Assembly (NCBI GenBank): GCA_021733925.1
Contig: JAIPJY010000024.1
Span: 38,318-102,317, forward strand
Reading direction: 5' to 3'
Length of the DNA stretch: 64,000 nt
DNA from: Prosthecobacter sp.
Lineage (GTDB): Bacteria; Verrucomicrobiota; Verrucomicrobiia; Verrucomicrobiales; Verrucomicrobiaceae
The position numbers and the translations under genes were made by a program. Below, piece by piece: positions 35,317-44,818 of the stretch. The notes below the pieces were generated by a model that was given only the letters and a program-made list of their open reading frames with translations, was not told the origin of the DNA and ran no database searches. How positions within the stretch are numbered: position 1 is the first letter of the stretch; every line of letters starts with the position of its first letter.

Positions 35317-38042
35317 GGCGTGTTGTCAGGGACGAGGCGGACTCCGAGCACACTCACGGCGTCCGTCGCATCCGTGGTGTTGAGCGTGACCATGTAGGTA
35401 AGCGTGACATACATCGTGCCTGTGCCCGCCTGCACAGCATAGGCGGCTGGATTGAACGGCGGCGCGGCAAAGGAATAACTCGCGCCATTCACTGGATCGA
35501 GCGGATAGCCGACAAAGTTGTTCGCGGCCATGCGGTCAAAACGCAGCGGCATGTCCACCAGCAGCAGCGGCTGGGTCTTGGCCAGTGGGGCCGCTGGCAC
35601 CAAGCTGGTGGTTTGCAGTGTGAAGAACGGCTGAGCACTGAAGGGCAGAGGCATCACATTGCCAGCCAGATTACGCCGGATCGGGCCGCTGCTCAGCTCA
35701 GCACGTGCAAGCACCTGGGCCGTGGTAGCGGGCAATGAGCCGCCCACGAATGCAATGTACGCCACGGCACGCAAGCCATTGGCGGCCGCAGGCAGAGGCA
35801 CCAGTCCTTCAAAGCGAACTGTGATCATTTCACCGCCGCTGCCGGTAGGACGTGCCGCTGTGCTCCACGCGGGCAGTGTGACCGCCCCGGGGATGTTTTC
35901 GTGACTGGCAAACAGCAAACCAAAGTGGCTGCCGTGCTCGGCGGTGAGGCTCCACGCATTGCGGATCGCCAGCGGGTCGGCCAAGGACATGCCCTTCCAT
36001 TTCAAAAACGGCGGCGTCACTGCCGGAGTGACCTGAAAACTCGGCGCAGGCGCATTGCCGGGACCGAAGGGCGGCAGAATGCCCCCGCGTTTCAGCCCTA
36101 TATTGGCGGTCGTTGTGCCAGCCGGAAACAAGGGCAGCAGCGAACCATTGGCCGCAGTAATGACATTCCCCAAAGGTCCCAGCGCGGTGACACGTGGCTG
36201 TACATAAAGGTAGAGTGCCTCGGCGGAACCCGCAGTCAGCAGACCGGCAATCGCGGCACGATTGATCGGCGGCATCACAACGCTCGTGAACCCAGGAAAA
36301 ACACCGATTTTGGTCGCCATGGGGGTGATCAGCACTGGTGCGGCTTTGTGGGGAAGCACGGCAAATAAATCGACCCGCCAGGAAGTGATGTTGGAAGTGT
36401 TGCCTCCCACACTCCAGTTCACCGTCACCGCATCGCCATCACACACAATCGGTGTGGTTGGGGCGATGCGCACGCCGCTGATCAGCGGTGCTGCGGGCGG
36501 CGGCAGCGGCAGGAGCAGCTGTGCCAGCGCGTTGAGCAGAAACAGCAGGCCACCACCTGGAGGCGGCAGGCCTCCCGGAAGTACTGTGCGTATGGGTGGA
36601 AGCAAGGGAGGCGGTGGCAGCGGGGGGATTGGCGGGACGATTACAAGAGGCGGCAATGGAGGCGGTTCAGGGGGCAGCACAGCGGCGGCGGCATCTCCCG
36701 GCAATGTCATGCCTGACTTCCATACCGGCACCTCAGCGGCAGTGGCCGTGGGTCGCATCAGATCTCCTGCCTCATTAAAATAGGCCGCAGGTGTCAGCCA
36801 GAGCTCAGGCAGTGTTTTTTTGTCGGCCGGCTGCGCCTCACTGTCATAGACCACCTGACCATCAGTCTCGATTTTTACACTCTGCAGTTGCGCACGGTCT
36901 GGAATTTTGTTCGTGGCCGCACCGCTGCCAATGATGCCTACGCCCGGAGCGCTCAAGGATTCCTTGGTCAGCGGATTCATCGCCAGTTCAAACGCGGCCA
37001 GATCATAGAGCTGCGGCTCATTGGCATCTCGCAGGGGGTCCATCTCTGATGACAGCAGGAATTTCCGCGCACCTGCCACGAGATAGACCGGATTGCGCGT
37101 GCCCTGCTGCGGCCCTTTGCCACCCGTGAGCGTGATGCGCAGGTTCTCCACCTTGGTGCCCGCCGGTGGCGCAGGATTCAAAGCCTCATCGCTTTCCTCA
37201 AACCATGGCACCGCACCCACGACACGCCCGCTCAGAGCGCGGACCAGCGCATGCTCCGTCTTCAACTCTGCCTCCTGATCATCGGTTAGATTCGTCGCGT
37301 TTGTCTTGGCCTCATACTCCGGCAGCATCTGCATGAGGCTGGCACGGCTCGATGCCAGTTTCTCCTGCGCCCGCGCATCCGCCAGACCGTTCGCGGCAAA
37401 GAGTTTGCCATTCACTTCGATGCGATACCCCGCCAGCACCCAGTCGCTGCGCCCCTGCGAGGCAAAGCCGATGCGCTGCAAATCGCCACACTTCACATCT
37501 GCCAGCAATTGCTGCGAAGTTCGCAGTGCATCCAGTCCGCCATCATCGCCTTTGGCGGAAAACTCAAACGTCGCCATCTGCCCAGGCTGAATGGAATCCG
37601 CCATGCCTTCCAGCGATGACTTGTGCGGGAACGCAGCAAACGACGGCTCGCGCCTCACTCCGCCCAGCGGATACAGGCGCAACGGAAAACCGAGTCCCAG
37701 GTGTACATCCACCGGCTCGCTCAGCGCGGTGCCAGCGGTGCCGACTCCCAACGTGATCTTGATCGACTCCACCGGCTCATCTGGCGGCAACGAGCCTTTC
37801 TCAAAGGGCGTGCGAGGCAGCCCCTCATCCTTAACCGGCACATCCACTTCCTCACCTAAAGGTGCGGTGGCCGCAGGTTGCTTGGACGAGGTCGCCTTGG
37901 CCAGCAACGACGGATCCACCTTCGTCACATACAGCGCCCCAGCACCGATCACGCCTCCGAGAAGAAGGCCCATGAACAGCTTGCCCCATCCAGAGGGAGG
38001 CTTGGCAGAAGATGCTGGATCATCATGGTAAGCGTCGCTCAT
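35313..38042 (-). CDS. Large membrane-anchored protein with duplicated beta domain and polyproline linker
   Basis: 909 residues, not recognised. A single N-terminal helix (KLFMGLLLGGVIGAGALYV) anchors it after a cytoplasmic ~20-residue head. Two related stretches, VESIKITLGVGTAG and VENLRITLTGGKGP, each lead into a beta-rich unit and suggest an internal duplication. A striking Pro/Leu-rich linker near residues 450-525 contains repeated PPLPP and PPPLLPP and separates them from a C-terminal half with Ig-like patterns (IVCDGDAVTVNWSVGG). Leading gene of the two-gene unit with the 897-residue exported protein. Probably a cell-envelope protein; function unknown. Confidence 0.65.
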   Translation of the reverse strand: MSDAYHDDPASSAKPPSGWGKLFMGLLLGGVIGAGALYVTKVDPSLLAKATSSKQPAATAPLGEEVDVPVKDEGLPRTPFEKGSLPPDEPVESIKITLGVGTAGTALSEPVDVHLGLGFPLRLYPLGGVRREPSFAAFPHKSSLEGMADSIQPGQMATFEFSAKGDDGGLDALRTSQQLLADVKCGDLQRIGFASQGRSDWVLAGYRIEVNGKLFAANGLADARAQEKLASSRASLMQMLPEYEAKTNATNLTDDQEAELKTEHALVRALSGRVVGAVPWFEESDEALNPAPPAGTKVENLRITLTGGKGPQQGTRNPVYLVAGARKFLLSSEMDPLRDANEPQLYDLAAFELAMNPLTKESLSAPGVGIIGSGAATNKIPDRAQLQSVKIETDGQVVYDSEAQPADKKTLPELWLTPAAYFNEAGDLMRPTATAAEVPVWKSGMTLPGDAAAAVLPPEPPPLPPLVIVPPIPPLPPPPLLPPIRTVLPGGLPPPGGGLLFLLNALAQLLLPLPPPAAPLISGVRIAPTTPIVCDGDAVTVNWSVGGNTSNITSWRVDLFAVLPHKAAPVLITPMATKIGVFPGFTSVVMPPINRAAIAGLLTAGSAEALYLYVQPRVTALGPLGNVITAANGSLLPLFPAGTTTANIGLKRGGILPPFGPGNAPAPSFQVTPAVTPPFLKWKGMSLADPLAIRNAWSLTAEHGSHFGLLFASHENIPGAVTLPAWSTAARPTGSGGEMITVRFEGLVPLPAAANGLRAVAYIAFVGGSLPATTAQVLARAELSSGPIRRNLAGNVMPLPFSAQPFFTLQTTSLVPAAPLAKTQPLLLVDMPLRFDRMAANNFVGYPLDPVNGASYSFAAPPFNPAAYAVQAGTGTMYVTLTYMVTLNTTDATDAVSVLGVRLVPDNTP

Positions 38043-38092
38043 GGTATTTTCAGGGATTGATTCTGCCTGACACCCTACAGACCAACCTGCAC

Positions 38093-38138
38093 GGGATTGG
38101 TTCGATATTAGCGCCTAGCGTGGCGCGGGCGCAATCCC
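38093..38138 (-). terminator. Two-tier inverted repeat after the DUF1501 gene
   Basis: GGGATTG (38093-38099) pairs with CAATCCC (38132-38138), and inside it GCGCC (38111-38115) pairs with GGCGC (38122-38126) around a six-base loop. It lies in the 100-base gap between the DUF1501 stop and the start of the 909-residue gene on the minus strand. No T-run follows. It could end the ECF-led operon or structure the leader of the next gene. Confidence 0.4.
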
Positions 38139-38142
38139 AATC

Positions 38143-39537
38143 TTAGGCCAGAATCCCCTTCGCAACTTCGCCACTCACGTTCGTCAGCCGGAAATTTCGG
38201 CCACCGTACGAGTAGGTGAGCTTGGTGTGATCAAGGCCGAGCAGGTGCAGCATCGTCGCGTGCCAGTCGTGAATGTGCATCGGATTCAGTTCAGCCTTGT
38301 GGCCTACTTCATCCGTCGCGCCATAGGTCAGGCCGCCCTTCACACCTCCGCCGGCCATCCAGATGGAGTAGCCCTTGTGATTATGATCGCGGCCGTCACC
38401 GCTCTGCGCATAGGGCGTGCGGCCAAACTCGCCGGCCCAGACGACAAGGGTGTCCTTGAGCATTCCGCGTGATTTTAAATCTGACAGCAGAGCGGCAATC
38501 GGCTGATCGGTGGCGGCGCAGTTCGTGGTCAGCAGCTCGCGCAAACGGTTGTGATGATCCCAGTTTCCCGGCGAGGCGATCTCGATGAACCGCACTCCCG
38601 CCTCAGCCATGCGCCGCGCGAGGAGGCACTGCCGCGCGAATTGATCCTTCCCCTGCCCGATGCCGTAGAGTTTCAGAATGTGCGCAGGCTCGCTGCGAAG
38701 ATCGAGGACGTCGGGCACCTCGCTCTGCATGCGAAAGGCGAGCTCGAAGGATTCGATCGCTCCTTCGATCTCAGGGTGAAAGCCATCGCGCTCCAGCTTG
38801 TGCTCGTTCAGGCCGCGAATGAGGTCGAGCTGGGCGCGCTGCAAATCACGCGGCAGGGCGGGCACGATGTTTTTCATTGGCGGCCCGGGAGCCGCATCCT
38901 TTTTCAACAGCGCCGCATAGAGCTCCGGCAGTTGCGACCCGCCGATCCGCGTGCCCTGGCAGATGGCGGGTAGAAAGGCACTGCCGTAGTTCTGCGCGCC
39001 GCCATTGTCCGCCGGCGGATTCAGCGTGATGAAGCCAGGCAGGTTTTCATTCTCCGTGCCGAGACCGTAGAGCGTCCACGCGCCGATGGAAGGCCGCACA
39101 AACTGAAAACTACCCGTGTGCATCTGCCCGAAGGCCTGCGCGTGGTTCGGCAGATCGGTGTGCATGGAATTGATGATGCACAGCTCGTCCGCATGCTGCG
39201 CGAGCTTGGGGTACAGCGTGGTCATCCACTGCCCTGATTTGCCGAAATGTTTGAGGGGGTAAACTGGGCCAAAGAGCTTGGCTCCCGCCGAGTCGCGGCC
39301 CAGGGTCGCGGTCTGGCCGTCGCGTTTGATGAGCTCCGGCTTGTGATCAAACAGGTCCACATGCGAGGGACCGCCGCGCATGGTGAGGAAGATCACGCGC
39401 TTCGCTCTCGCTGCAAAATGAGGCTGCTTCGAGGCAAGACCGCCCTTTGCCTGCGCCAGAGCTGAAAAGGCCAGCCAGCCGATGCCGGACGATAGTGTCG
39501 TCAGCATCTCACGGCGGGAAAACGGGGATGGGTTCAT
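38143..39537 (-). CDS. DUF1501 (sulfatase-fold) protein, Tat-exported
   Basis: 464 residues. The N-terminus FSRREMLTTLSSGIGWLAFSALAQA carries a twin-arginine signal. The body shows the DUF1501 landmarks: VIFLTMRGGPSHVDLFDHKP near residue 50, GSFQFVRPSIGAWTLYGLG, and the C-terminal WAGEFGRTPYAQSGDGRDHN and MHIHDWHATMLHLLGLD. The family belongs to the alkaline phosphatase/sulfatase superfamily but its reaction is unproven. In Planctomycetes and Verrucomicrobia it is nearly always paired with a PSCyt1/DUF1549/DUF1553 protein, as here. Overlaps the propeller gene by four bases, last gene of the six-gene ECF operon. Confidence 0.93.
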   Translation of the reverse strand: MNPSPFSRREMLTTLSSGIGWLAFSALAQAKGGLASKQPHFAARAKRVIFLTMRGGPSHVDLFDHKPELIKRDGQTATLGRDSAGAKLFGPVYPLKHFGKSGQWMTTLYPKLAQHADELCIINSMHTDLPNHAQAFGQMHTGSFQFVRPSIGAWTLYGLGTENENLPGFITLNPPADNGGAQNYGSAFLPAICQGTRIGGSQLPELYAALLKKDAAPGPPMKNIVPALPRDLQRAQLDLIRGLNEHKLERDGFHPEIEGAIESFELAFRMQSEVPDVLDLRSEPAHILKLYGIGQGKDQFARQCLLARRMAEAGVRFIEIASPGNWDHHNRLRELLTTNCAATDQPIAALLSDLKSRGMLKDTLVVWAGEFGRTPYAQSGDGRDHNHKGYSIWMAGGGVKGGLTYGATDEVGHKAELNPMHIHDWHATMLHLLGLDHTKLTYSYGGRNFRLTNVSGEVAKGILA

Positions 39538-40931
39538 GGTGTTGAATTTGTGCCGGCGGGTTTGAGTTTTGGATCATCCAGATCCAGGCGGTACAGAATC
39601 TGATTGTAGTCGTAACGCGGCGTTGGGGCGGCGTGATCGGCGAACTGCATCGTGTACGTACCTTCAAAAAACAGGACAGGCGAACCATCCGGCGTGAAAT
39701 CAGGATGCAGACGCGGATTGTAGAAGGTGTAGTTCTCGTGAGTGAGGATCTTTACCGCGCGTCCCCAGGGGCCTGTGGGCGCATCAGCCTCCGCATACCA
39801 GATTTCGCCAAAGGCAGACGGCTTGCCGAAGTTCTGCATGAACACGGTGACCCAGCGCTTGCGGAAGCCATTCCACGCGATGGAGCCGCTGTGGGGTTTG
39901 ACCGCGTCTCCGCCATCGTCGGAAACCAAAGTCTCCTGCGGCTTCAGCACCTCCCAGGTGGAGGAGTCCTGCCAGGCCTCGAAGGTGGCAGGGCAGCGCA
40001 GTGTCGGCAGCGGATTGCCAAACAGCACCCACTCCTTGCCATGCGCATCCTTCCACAAAGCGGGATGACCTTCCGGCATGGGTGTTTGTCTGGGGGTAGA
40101 GGCGGACTTGGTCCAAAGCACATGCACGATTTCAAAGCTGCGGGTGTCATCATTCCAAACGCACAGGCCGGACTCATAGGCATCCATGGGCGCCTTGATC
40201 TTCACATAGGAACCCACCAGACGTGCGGTTCCGCTTTTGTCGGGCAGGCTCACATAAGCCGAGACCCAGGTGGGTCCGCTGCCAGGCATCTTGGCCACGC
40301 CCCGGACCTTGCCTTTCTCATCGGTGAAGTAGTCCAGCTTCAACCGCAGCGGCGGCTCCAGGGAGGCCAGAGGCTGCGTCGCCGTGGTGGCGCTGCTCAT
40401 GTCAAAAATGCCCAGCGGATAGCCGGGCAGGATGGTGTCTCCCCAGGCCCAGAAAAGGCGTCCACCATGCACCGCATTTTGAACGCTGTCAGAGCCCATG
40501 ATGCCGGAATCTTTCCACTCCAGCTCGTTGCCGAGGCGTTGGCTTTCCGCGAACAATCCGCCGCCAGTGAGGCGCCCCATGCGGCGTGCGATGTTGGTGC
40601 GCGTCACCTCCACACGCAGGGTTTTGCCGGGTTCAGGCGTCAGGCGGACACCACGCATGCCGAAGCCATCCTTGGGCACCTCGTACCCATGGCCGATGAC
40701 ATCAAACCATGTCGGCGTTCCCATGAGCTCCGGTGCATCAAAGGCAATGACTCCCGCATTGTCGGAGATGAAGCGCAGATGATGCGTGGTTCGCAGCTCA
40801 ATGAGCGGCACCGGCCAGCCGCTGCCGGACTCCACCACCTCGATGCGGCAAAGCGACGATGGCCCGGCGGCTGCGCCAGCGATGGAAGTCAGCAGAAGCA
40901 GGCAGGATAAAAGCGTGAGTCGCGCAGTCAT
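39534..40931 (-). CDS. Exported propeller-like protein (DUF4185/GH-like)
   Basis: 465 residues with a signal peptide (LTLLSCLLLLTSIAGAAAGPS). After a ~120-residue beta domain (RIEVVESGSGWPVPLIELRTTHH), the sequence has ELEWKDSGIMGSDSVQNAVHGG, LFWAWGDTILPGY and repeated W-containing blades, and near the end GEIWYAEADAPTGPWGRA and ENYTFYNPRLHPDFTPDG, which is the five-bladed propeller pattern of DUF4185 and related glycosidase-like proteins. Likely periplasmic. It lies 15 bases after the cytochrome gene, so a polysaccharide-binding or degrading function beside the cytochrome/DUF1501 pair is a reasonable inference; catalytic residues are not assignable by eye. Confidence 0.7.
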   Translation of the reverse strand: MTARLTLLSCLLLLTSIAGAAAGPSSLCRIEVVESGSGWPVPLIELRTTHHLRFISDNAGVIAFDAPELMGTPTWFDVIGHGYEVPKDGFGMRGVRLTPEPGKTLRVEVTRTNIARRMGRLTGGGLFAESQRLGNELEWKDSGIMGSDSVQNAVHGGRLFWAWGDTILPGYPLGIFDMSSATTATQPLASLEPPLRLKLDYFTDEKGKVRGVAKMPGSGPTWVSAYVSLPDKSGTARLVGSYVKIKAPMDAYESGLCVWNDDTRSFEIVHVLWTKSASTPRQTPMPEGHPALWKDAHGKEWVLFGNPLPTLRCPATFEAWQDSSTWEVLKPQETLVSDDGGDAVKPHSGSIAWNGFRKRWVTVFMQNFGKPSAFGEIWYAEADAPTGPWGRAVKILTHENYTFYNPRLHPDFTPDGSPVLFFEGTYTMQFADHAAPTPRYDYNQILYRLDLDDPKLKPAGTNSTP

Positions 40932-40946
40932 GGGAAAATGAAGAAG

Positions 40947-43328
40947 TCAGTCCGCCATCCGAAACTCCGCGCTGGCGAGCAGCGACTGGCAGAATGCGAG
41001 CAGCAGTTTCAGGTCGTCTGTGGATCGCGTGCGGAAGAATTTCTCGGCGAGCGCGGCCTCCTTCGCATCCGGCATGCGATTGAAGCAAATCTGAAACGCG
41101 GCCTGCACCGGGTTGGGCGATGATTGGATTCGCTTCGCCAGTGCCGCCGCCTGCTCCTGCACAAACGGACCGTTGAGAAGATACAGCGCCTGCAGCGGCA
41201 CGTTCGTCACATCGCGGTCACCGGTGACGAGGTTGGGGTTCGCCATGTCAAACTGCTCCAGCACATCAGGCAGATGATCCCGCAGCACCGGCAGATAGAT
41301 CGAGCGACGCTTCGAGCCATCGAGGTCAGACGGCAGTTTCGTATTGAAGCCGATGAGTGACACCGACTGCCCATCCAGTTCCGCCACAAGGGATCCCGGT
41401 CTGCGCGAAGTGTCCAGCACGCCCGCGACGGCGAGCATGGAATCGCGAATGACCTCCGCGTCGAGACGACGTCTGTTTGCGCGCCAGAGCAGGCGGTTAT
41501 CCGGGTCTTGGTTGAAGGCCGCTCTTCGATGTGTGGACGCCTGCCGGTAAGTCTCTGACATCACGATCTCCTTGATCAGCTTCTTCACTGACCATCCGCC
41601 GTCCATGAGGCGAAGCGCGAGGTGATCGAGCAGCTCAGGATGGCTCGGCCGCTCGCCGCTGAAGCCGAAGTTATCGACCGTGCGTAGGATTCCCGCACCA
41701 AACAAATGCCGCCACACACGGTTTGCCATCACGCGGGCGGTGAGCGGATTTTCACGACTGACGAGCCACTGGGCCAGTTCAAGCCGTCCGCTTTGCACCT
41801 TCGGAAGGGCAGCATTAATTCCCATGACCACAGGAAAGCCACGCGGCACAGGCTTCACCGGATGCGCGATCTCGCCACGATCATAAAGCTGCGAATCCTG
41901 GATGCGTTTCGCATCCTGCACGCCCATGCACAAGGGCAGAGCATGCCCCTGATCATCCACGGTCTCAAGCTGCCCCTCAATGCCGCCGCGAGTCCACAGG
42001 ATGCGGATGGCGGTGGTGAGGATCTTGTGAAACTCGCCGCTGATATCGCGCCCTTCCACTTTCGCTTTGGCGATGTACACTTTCTGCGCGATCTCCTCGG
42101 CATTCAGCTTTGCCAGATCGTTCTTGAGCTGCTTAACGCGATCCGCCGTCACCGGTCGGTTCGGGATCATCTGTCCCGGCAGTTCGGGTAGGTGGATGAG
42201 ATGGCCGTGGTTGTTGTTCTCCGAGTCGATCCAGTTTCCGTAGAAGGTCTGCGTGCTTTTGAAGATGCCCGCCAGTGCGTAGTAGTCCTCCATTCTGAAG
42301 GGCTCGGTCTTGTGGTCGTGGCAACGGGCACAGGCGACTGAGCTGGCGAGCACCGCACGAGTCACGGTATCGAGTTGCTCGTCGGCCACATCCGCCGCGA
42401 ACTGCGCTGGGTTCATTTCATTGAGTCCCTTCGCACCGAGAGCGAGAAAACTCGTGGCAATGAGCAGCCGCGCGCGCTCTGCAGCTCCCTGTGCCGGAAG
42501 GAGGTCGCCCGCGATCTGCTCGGTAATGAAGCGGTCGAAAGGCACATCCGCATTCACAGCGTCGATGACGTAATCACGATAACGCCACGCATGTGGAAAG
42601 GTCAGGTTGGACTCGCGCCCATTGGATTCCGCATAGCGCGCCACATCCAGCCAGTGGCGGCCCCAGCGCTCGCCGAAGCGCGGACTGCGCAGGAGGTCAT
42701 CCACCGTGGCCTCCAATTTCTCCATGGAAAACTCCGCCGCCTGCTCCGGTGTCGGCGGCAGGCCGATGAGATCGAGATACAATCGGCGCAGCACCACCAC
42801 CGGCTCCGCAGCAGGCGCGGGTTCAAGACCATGCTCCTTCAACTTTGCGCGGATGAATCCATCAATCGTACCGGTGACCTGCTTTGGTTTTTGATAGCTC
42901 CAGAATTTCCTGCCTGACTCCACATCCACGGGCGGACGCTCAGCCGTCTTCAACGCGGATTCACGAGGATCAGCCGCTCCTGTCTTGATCCAGGTTTCAA
43001 AGTCCGCGATGACCGCGTCCGAAAGTCTCGCCTTCTTCGGTGGCATTTCGAGATCAGGGTCGCTGTGCTTGATCGCTGCGAACAGCAGGCTCTTCGTCGC
43101 ATCCCCCGGCACCACAGCAGGGCCGGTATCGCCACCGCTGCGAATGCCCTGTTTCGTGTCCAAGGTCAGTCCGCCTTTCGATTTGCCAGACTCCACCGAA
43201 TGGCATTCGTAGCACTGCTTCACCAGCACCGGGCGGATCTTCGTTTCGAAAAACGCAGCGTCTTCACCTGCCACCGCGCTTTGCACGATGCCGGTGAAAA
43301 CAAAGATCAGGATCAAAGATTGCTTCAT
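40947..43328 (-). CDS. PSCyt1/DUF1549/DUF1553 planctomycete-type cytochrome protein
   Basis: 793 residues with a signal peptide (ILIFVFTGIVQSAVA). The PSCyt1 domain at the N-terminus has one c-heme site, Cys39-x-x-Cys42-His43 (VKQCYECHSVESGK). DUF1549 follows (PVVVLRRLYLDLIGLPPTPE, RHWLDVARYAESNG), and DUF1553 occupies the C-terminal third (NPLTARVMANRVWRHLFGAG, RPSHPELLDHLALRLMDGGW, VPLQALYLLNGPFVQEQA). Periplasmic. Proteins of this build occur by the dozen in Planctomycetes and Verrucomicrobia with a DUF1501 partner and are thought to take part in polysaccharide breakdown, but the reaction is unknown. Overlaps the lipoprotein gene by four bases. Confidence 0.94.
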   Translation of the reverse strand: MKQSLILIFVFTGIVQSAVAGEDAAFFETKIRPVLVKQCYECHSVESGKSKGGLTLDTKQGIRSGGDTGPAVVPGDATKSLLFAAIKHSDPDLEMPPKKARLSDAVIADFETWIKTGAADPRESALKTAERPPVDVESGRKFWSYQKPKQVTGTIDGFIRAKLKEHGLEPAPAAEPVVVLRRLYLDLIGLPPTPEQAAEFSMEKLEATVDDLLRSPRFGERWGRHWLDVARYAESNGRESNLTFPHAWRYRDYVIDAVNADVPFDRFITEQIAGDLLPAQGAAERARLLIATSFLALGAKGLNEMNPAQFAADVADEQLDTVTRAVLASSVACARCHDHKTEPFRMEDYYALAGIFKSTQTFYGNWIDSENNNHGHLIHLPELPGQMIPNRPVTADRVKQLKNDLAKLNAEEIAQKVYIAKAKVEGRDISGEFHKILTTAIRILWTRGGIEGQLETVDDQGHALPLCMGVQDAKRIQDSQLYDRGEIAHPVKPVPRGFPVVMGINAALPKVQSGRLELAQWLVSRENPLTARVMANRVWRHLFGAGILRTVDNFGFSGERPSHPELLDHLALRLMDGGWSVKKLIKEIVMSETYRQASTHRRAAFNQDPDNRLLWRANRRRLDAEVIRDSMLAVAGVLDTSRRPGSLVAELDGQSVSLIGFNTKLPSDLDGSKRRSIYLPVLRDHLPDVLEQFDMANPNLVTGDRDVTNVPLQALYLLNGPFVQEQAAALAKRIQSSPNPVQAAFQICFNRMPDAKEAALAEKFFRTRSTDDLKLLLAFCQSLLASAEFRMAD

Positions 43329-44818
43329 GGGTTTGTTCCCTTCGTGGGTTCAGGCTTGCGTTCGCTCAGCCAGTCAAACGTGGCGGCAGCCGGCCACTGG
43401 CTGCTGAGGCTGTGCTTCCCGTTCTCAGCAGACCACAGCATCCAGCATGGCGCATGGGTCTTCTCATCCAGCGCAGCAAAGGTCAGCTCGGTGGCCGATT
43501 TCCATGCGGGAACGGTTTCGCAGCTCCAGCCAGGATGCGGAGCGGAGATGATTACCGTCTTGCCACTGCTCACTTCCACCACCGCCACAGCATCCGTCGC
43601 CGCTTCGACCACGGCAACGAGTTTGCCATCGGGCGAGACAACCATGTAATTGAGGTCTGTCGGCAAATCGCCCGGTGTGGTCGGAATGGTGCTCAGTGAC
43701 CGGCCATCTGCAGCGATGAGATGCAGCAGCGGCTCTAGCTTCGGCCTTGATTCGACCACCGGCAGTGTGATGGGCTGGCTGGCAAACAAGATTCTCCCGT
43801 CAGGCAGTGGATGCAGTGCCGCGCGCTCCGGCATGAGGGCCAAAGCAAGAAGCCTGGCCTCTGGCAAACGATCTGGTGCCTCGACCTTGATTCGAGCACC
43901 CTCCGGCCGGCTTTCATGGGAGGGTTTCATCAGCGCGCCAGACTCCTGCAGGACCGTGATTTGCTGAATACTCTGCAGGCTGTCCTTGGGCTGACCGAGC
44001 GACTTGGTGAAGACCAGCGTGCGCCCTTCCGGCATCCATTGAAAGCCACCCGATGAAATTTGCTGTGCGACGAGGAGGCTCGTCTTCCCATCGAGCGAAT
44101 TCACCCGAAGATCGGGAGCTTCATTGTCCTCATTTAATTGAAGAAAGGCGACCGCGTCGTGCTTCGGGGAAATTTTGGGCATGAGCGGCAGTTCCAGCAA
44201 ACCCCAGGCGATGCCTTGCGGCGATGTCTCGGTGGGCTGATCGAGTTTGACGACACAAAGCTCAAACACAGAAAATATGCCGCGTGCATCATCGAGTTCG
44301 GCCATGATTTTTTCACCCTGAGGCAGCTTGCGAAGCACCTTCTCCACATCGGCACGCTGACGCTCGTAAAGCACCCACAGCCCCGAGAGAAACACACTCT
44401 TGTCATGCCCTGGCATCAGCGCCTGCAGACCGTTGACAGGGCCGGGATCTTTAATCCGGGCAATCTCAAATTCCAGCGTTGGCAACACCATGGGCAGCCA
44501 TGCTTCGATGCGCTCTGATTCTTGGGAGGAAATCAGCTTTTTCGTTTCTTCCCACGTACGCACATGCCGTTTGCGTGAGCACACAAAGCCGGTGCCGTCC
44601 GGCAGCCACGCGAGCGTTTTGACCAGCCAGTCTTCGATGGAAGCCCCCCCGAGCAAGGGCTCGCCCAGCCTCCCGTCCGCCTTCACGAGATGCAGGTGAT
44701 CATTCACCGCCACAATGGCCCGATCACCTTTAGGCGACCACCAGATGCGCTCCTCCGGGTAACAACCGCAGAGCCACAGGGCTACCAGCAGGCAGACGCA
44801 ACGGGCCAGAATTTTCAT
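43325..44818 (-). CDS. Lipoprotein, probable WD40/PD40-like beta-propeller
   Basis: 497 residues. The N-terminus MKILARCVCLLVALWLCGC is a lipoprotein signal with the lipobox cysteine in LCGC. Repeats such as ERIWWSPKGDRAIVAVND, KTLAWLPDGTGFVCSRK, GFQWMPEGRTLVFTKS, GRILFASQPITLPV and YMVVSPDGKLVAVVEA fit TolB/PD40 propeller blades ('W.PDG..L'). Likely outer-membrane or periplasmic. It sits between the putative anti-sigma factor and the cytochrome gene with four-base overlaps on both sides, so it may be a sensor or scaffold for the operon. Sequence does not name a ligand. Confidence 0.72.
   Translation of the reverse strand: MKILARCVCLLVALWLCGCYPEERIWWSPKGDRAIVAVNDHLHLVKADGRLGEPLLGGASIEDWLVKTLAWLPDGTGFVCSRKRHVRTWEETKKLISSQESERIEAWLPMVLPTLEFEIARIKDPGPVNGLQALMPGHDKSVFLSGLWVLYERQRADVEKVLRKLPQGEKIMAELDDARGIFSVFELCVVKLDQPTETSPQGIAWGLLELPLMPKISPKHDAVAFLQLNEDNEAPDLRVNSLDGKTSLLVAQQISSGGFQWMPEGRTLVFTKSLGQPKDSLQSIQQITVLQESGALMKPSHESRPEGARIKVEAPDRLPEARLLALALMPERAALHPLPDGRILFASQPITLPVVESRPKLEPLLHLIAADGRSLSTIPTTPGDLPTDLNYMVVSPDGKLVAVVEAATDAVAVVEVSSGKTVIISAPHPGWSCETVPAWKSATELTFAALDEKTHAPCWMLWSAENGKHSLSSQWPAAATFDWLSERKPEPTKGTNP

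Noticed and set aside
36450-36720. GC-rich short repeats that might be a CRISPR or satellite array
   Set aside because: They are irregular proline codons of the polyproline linker in the 909-residue protein; there are no constant-length repeats or unique spacers.
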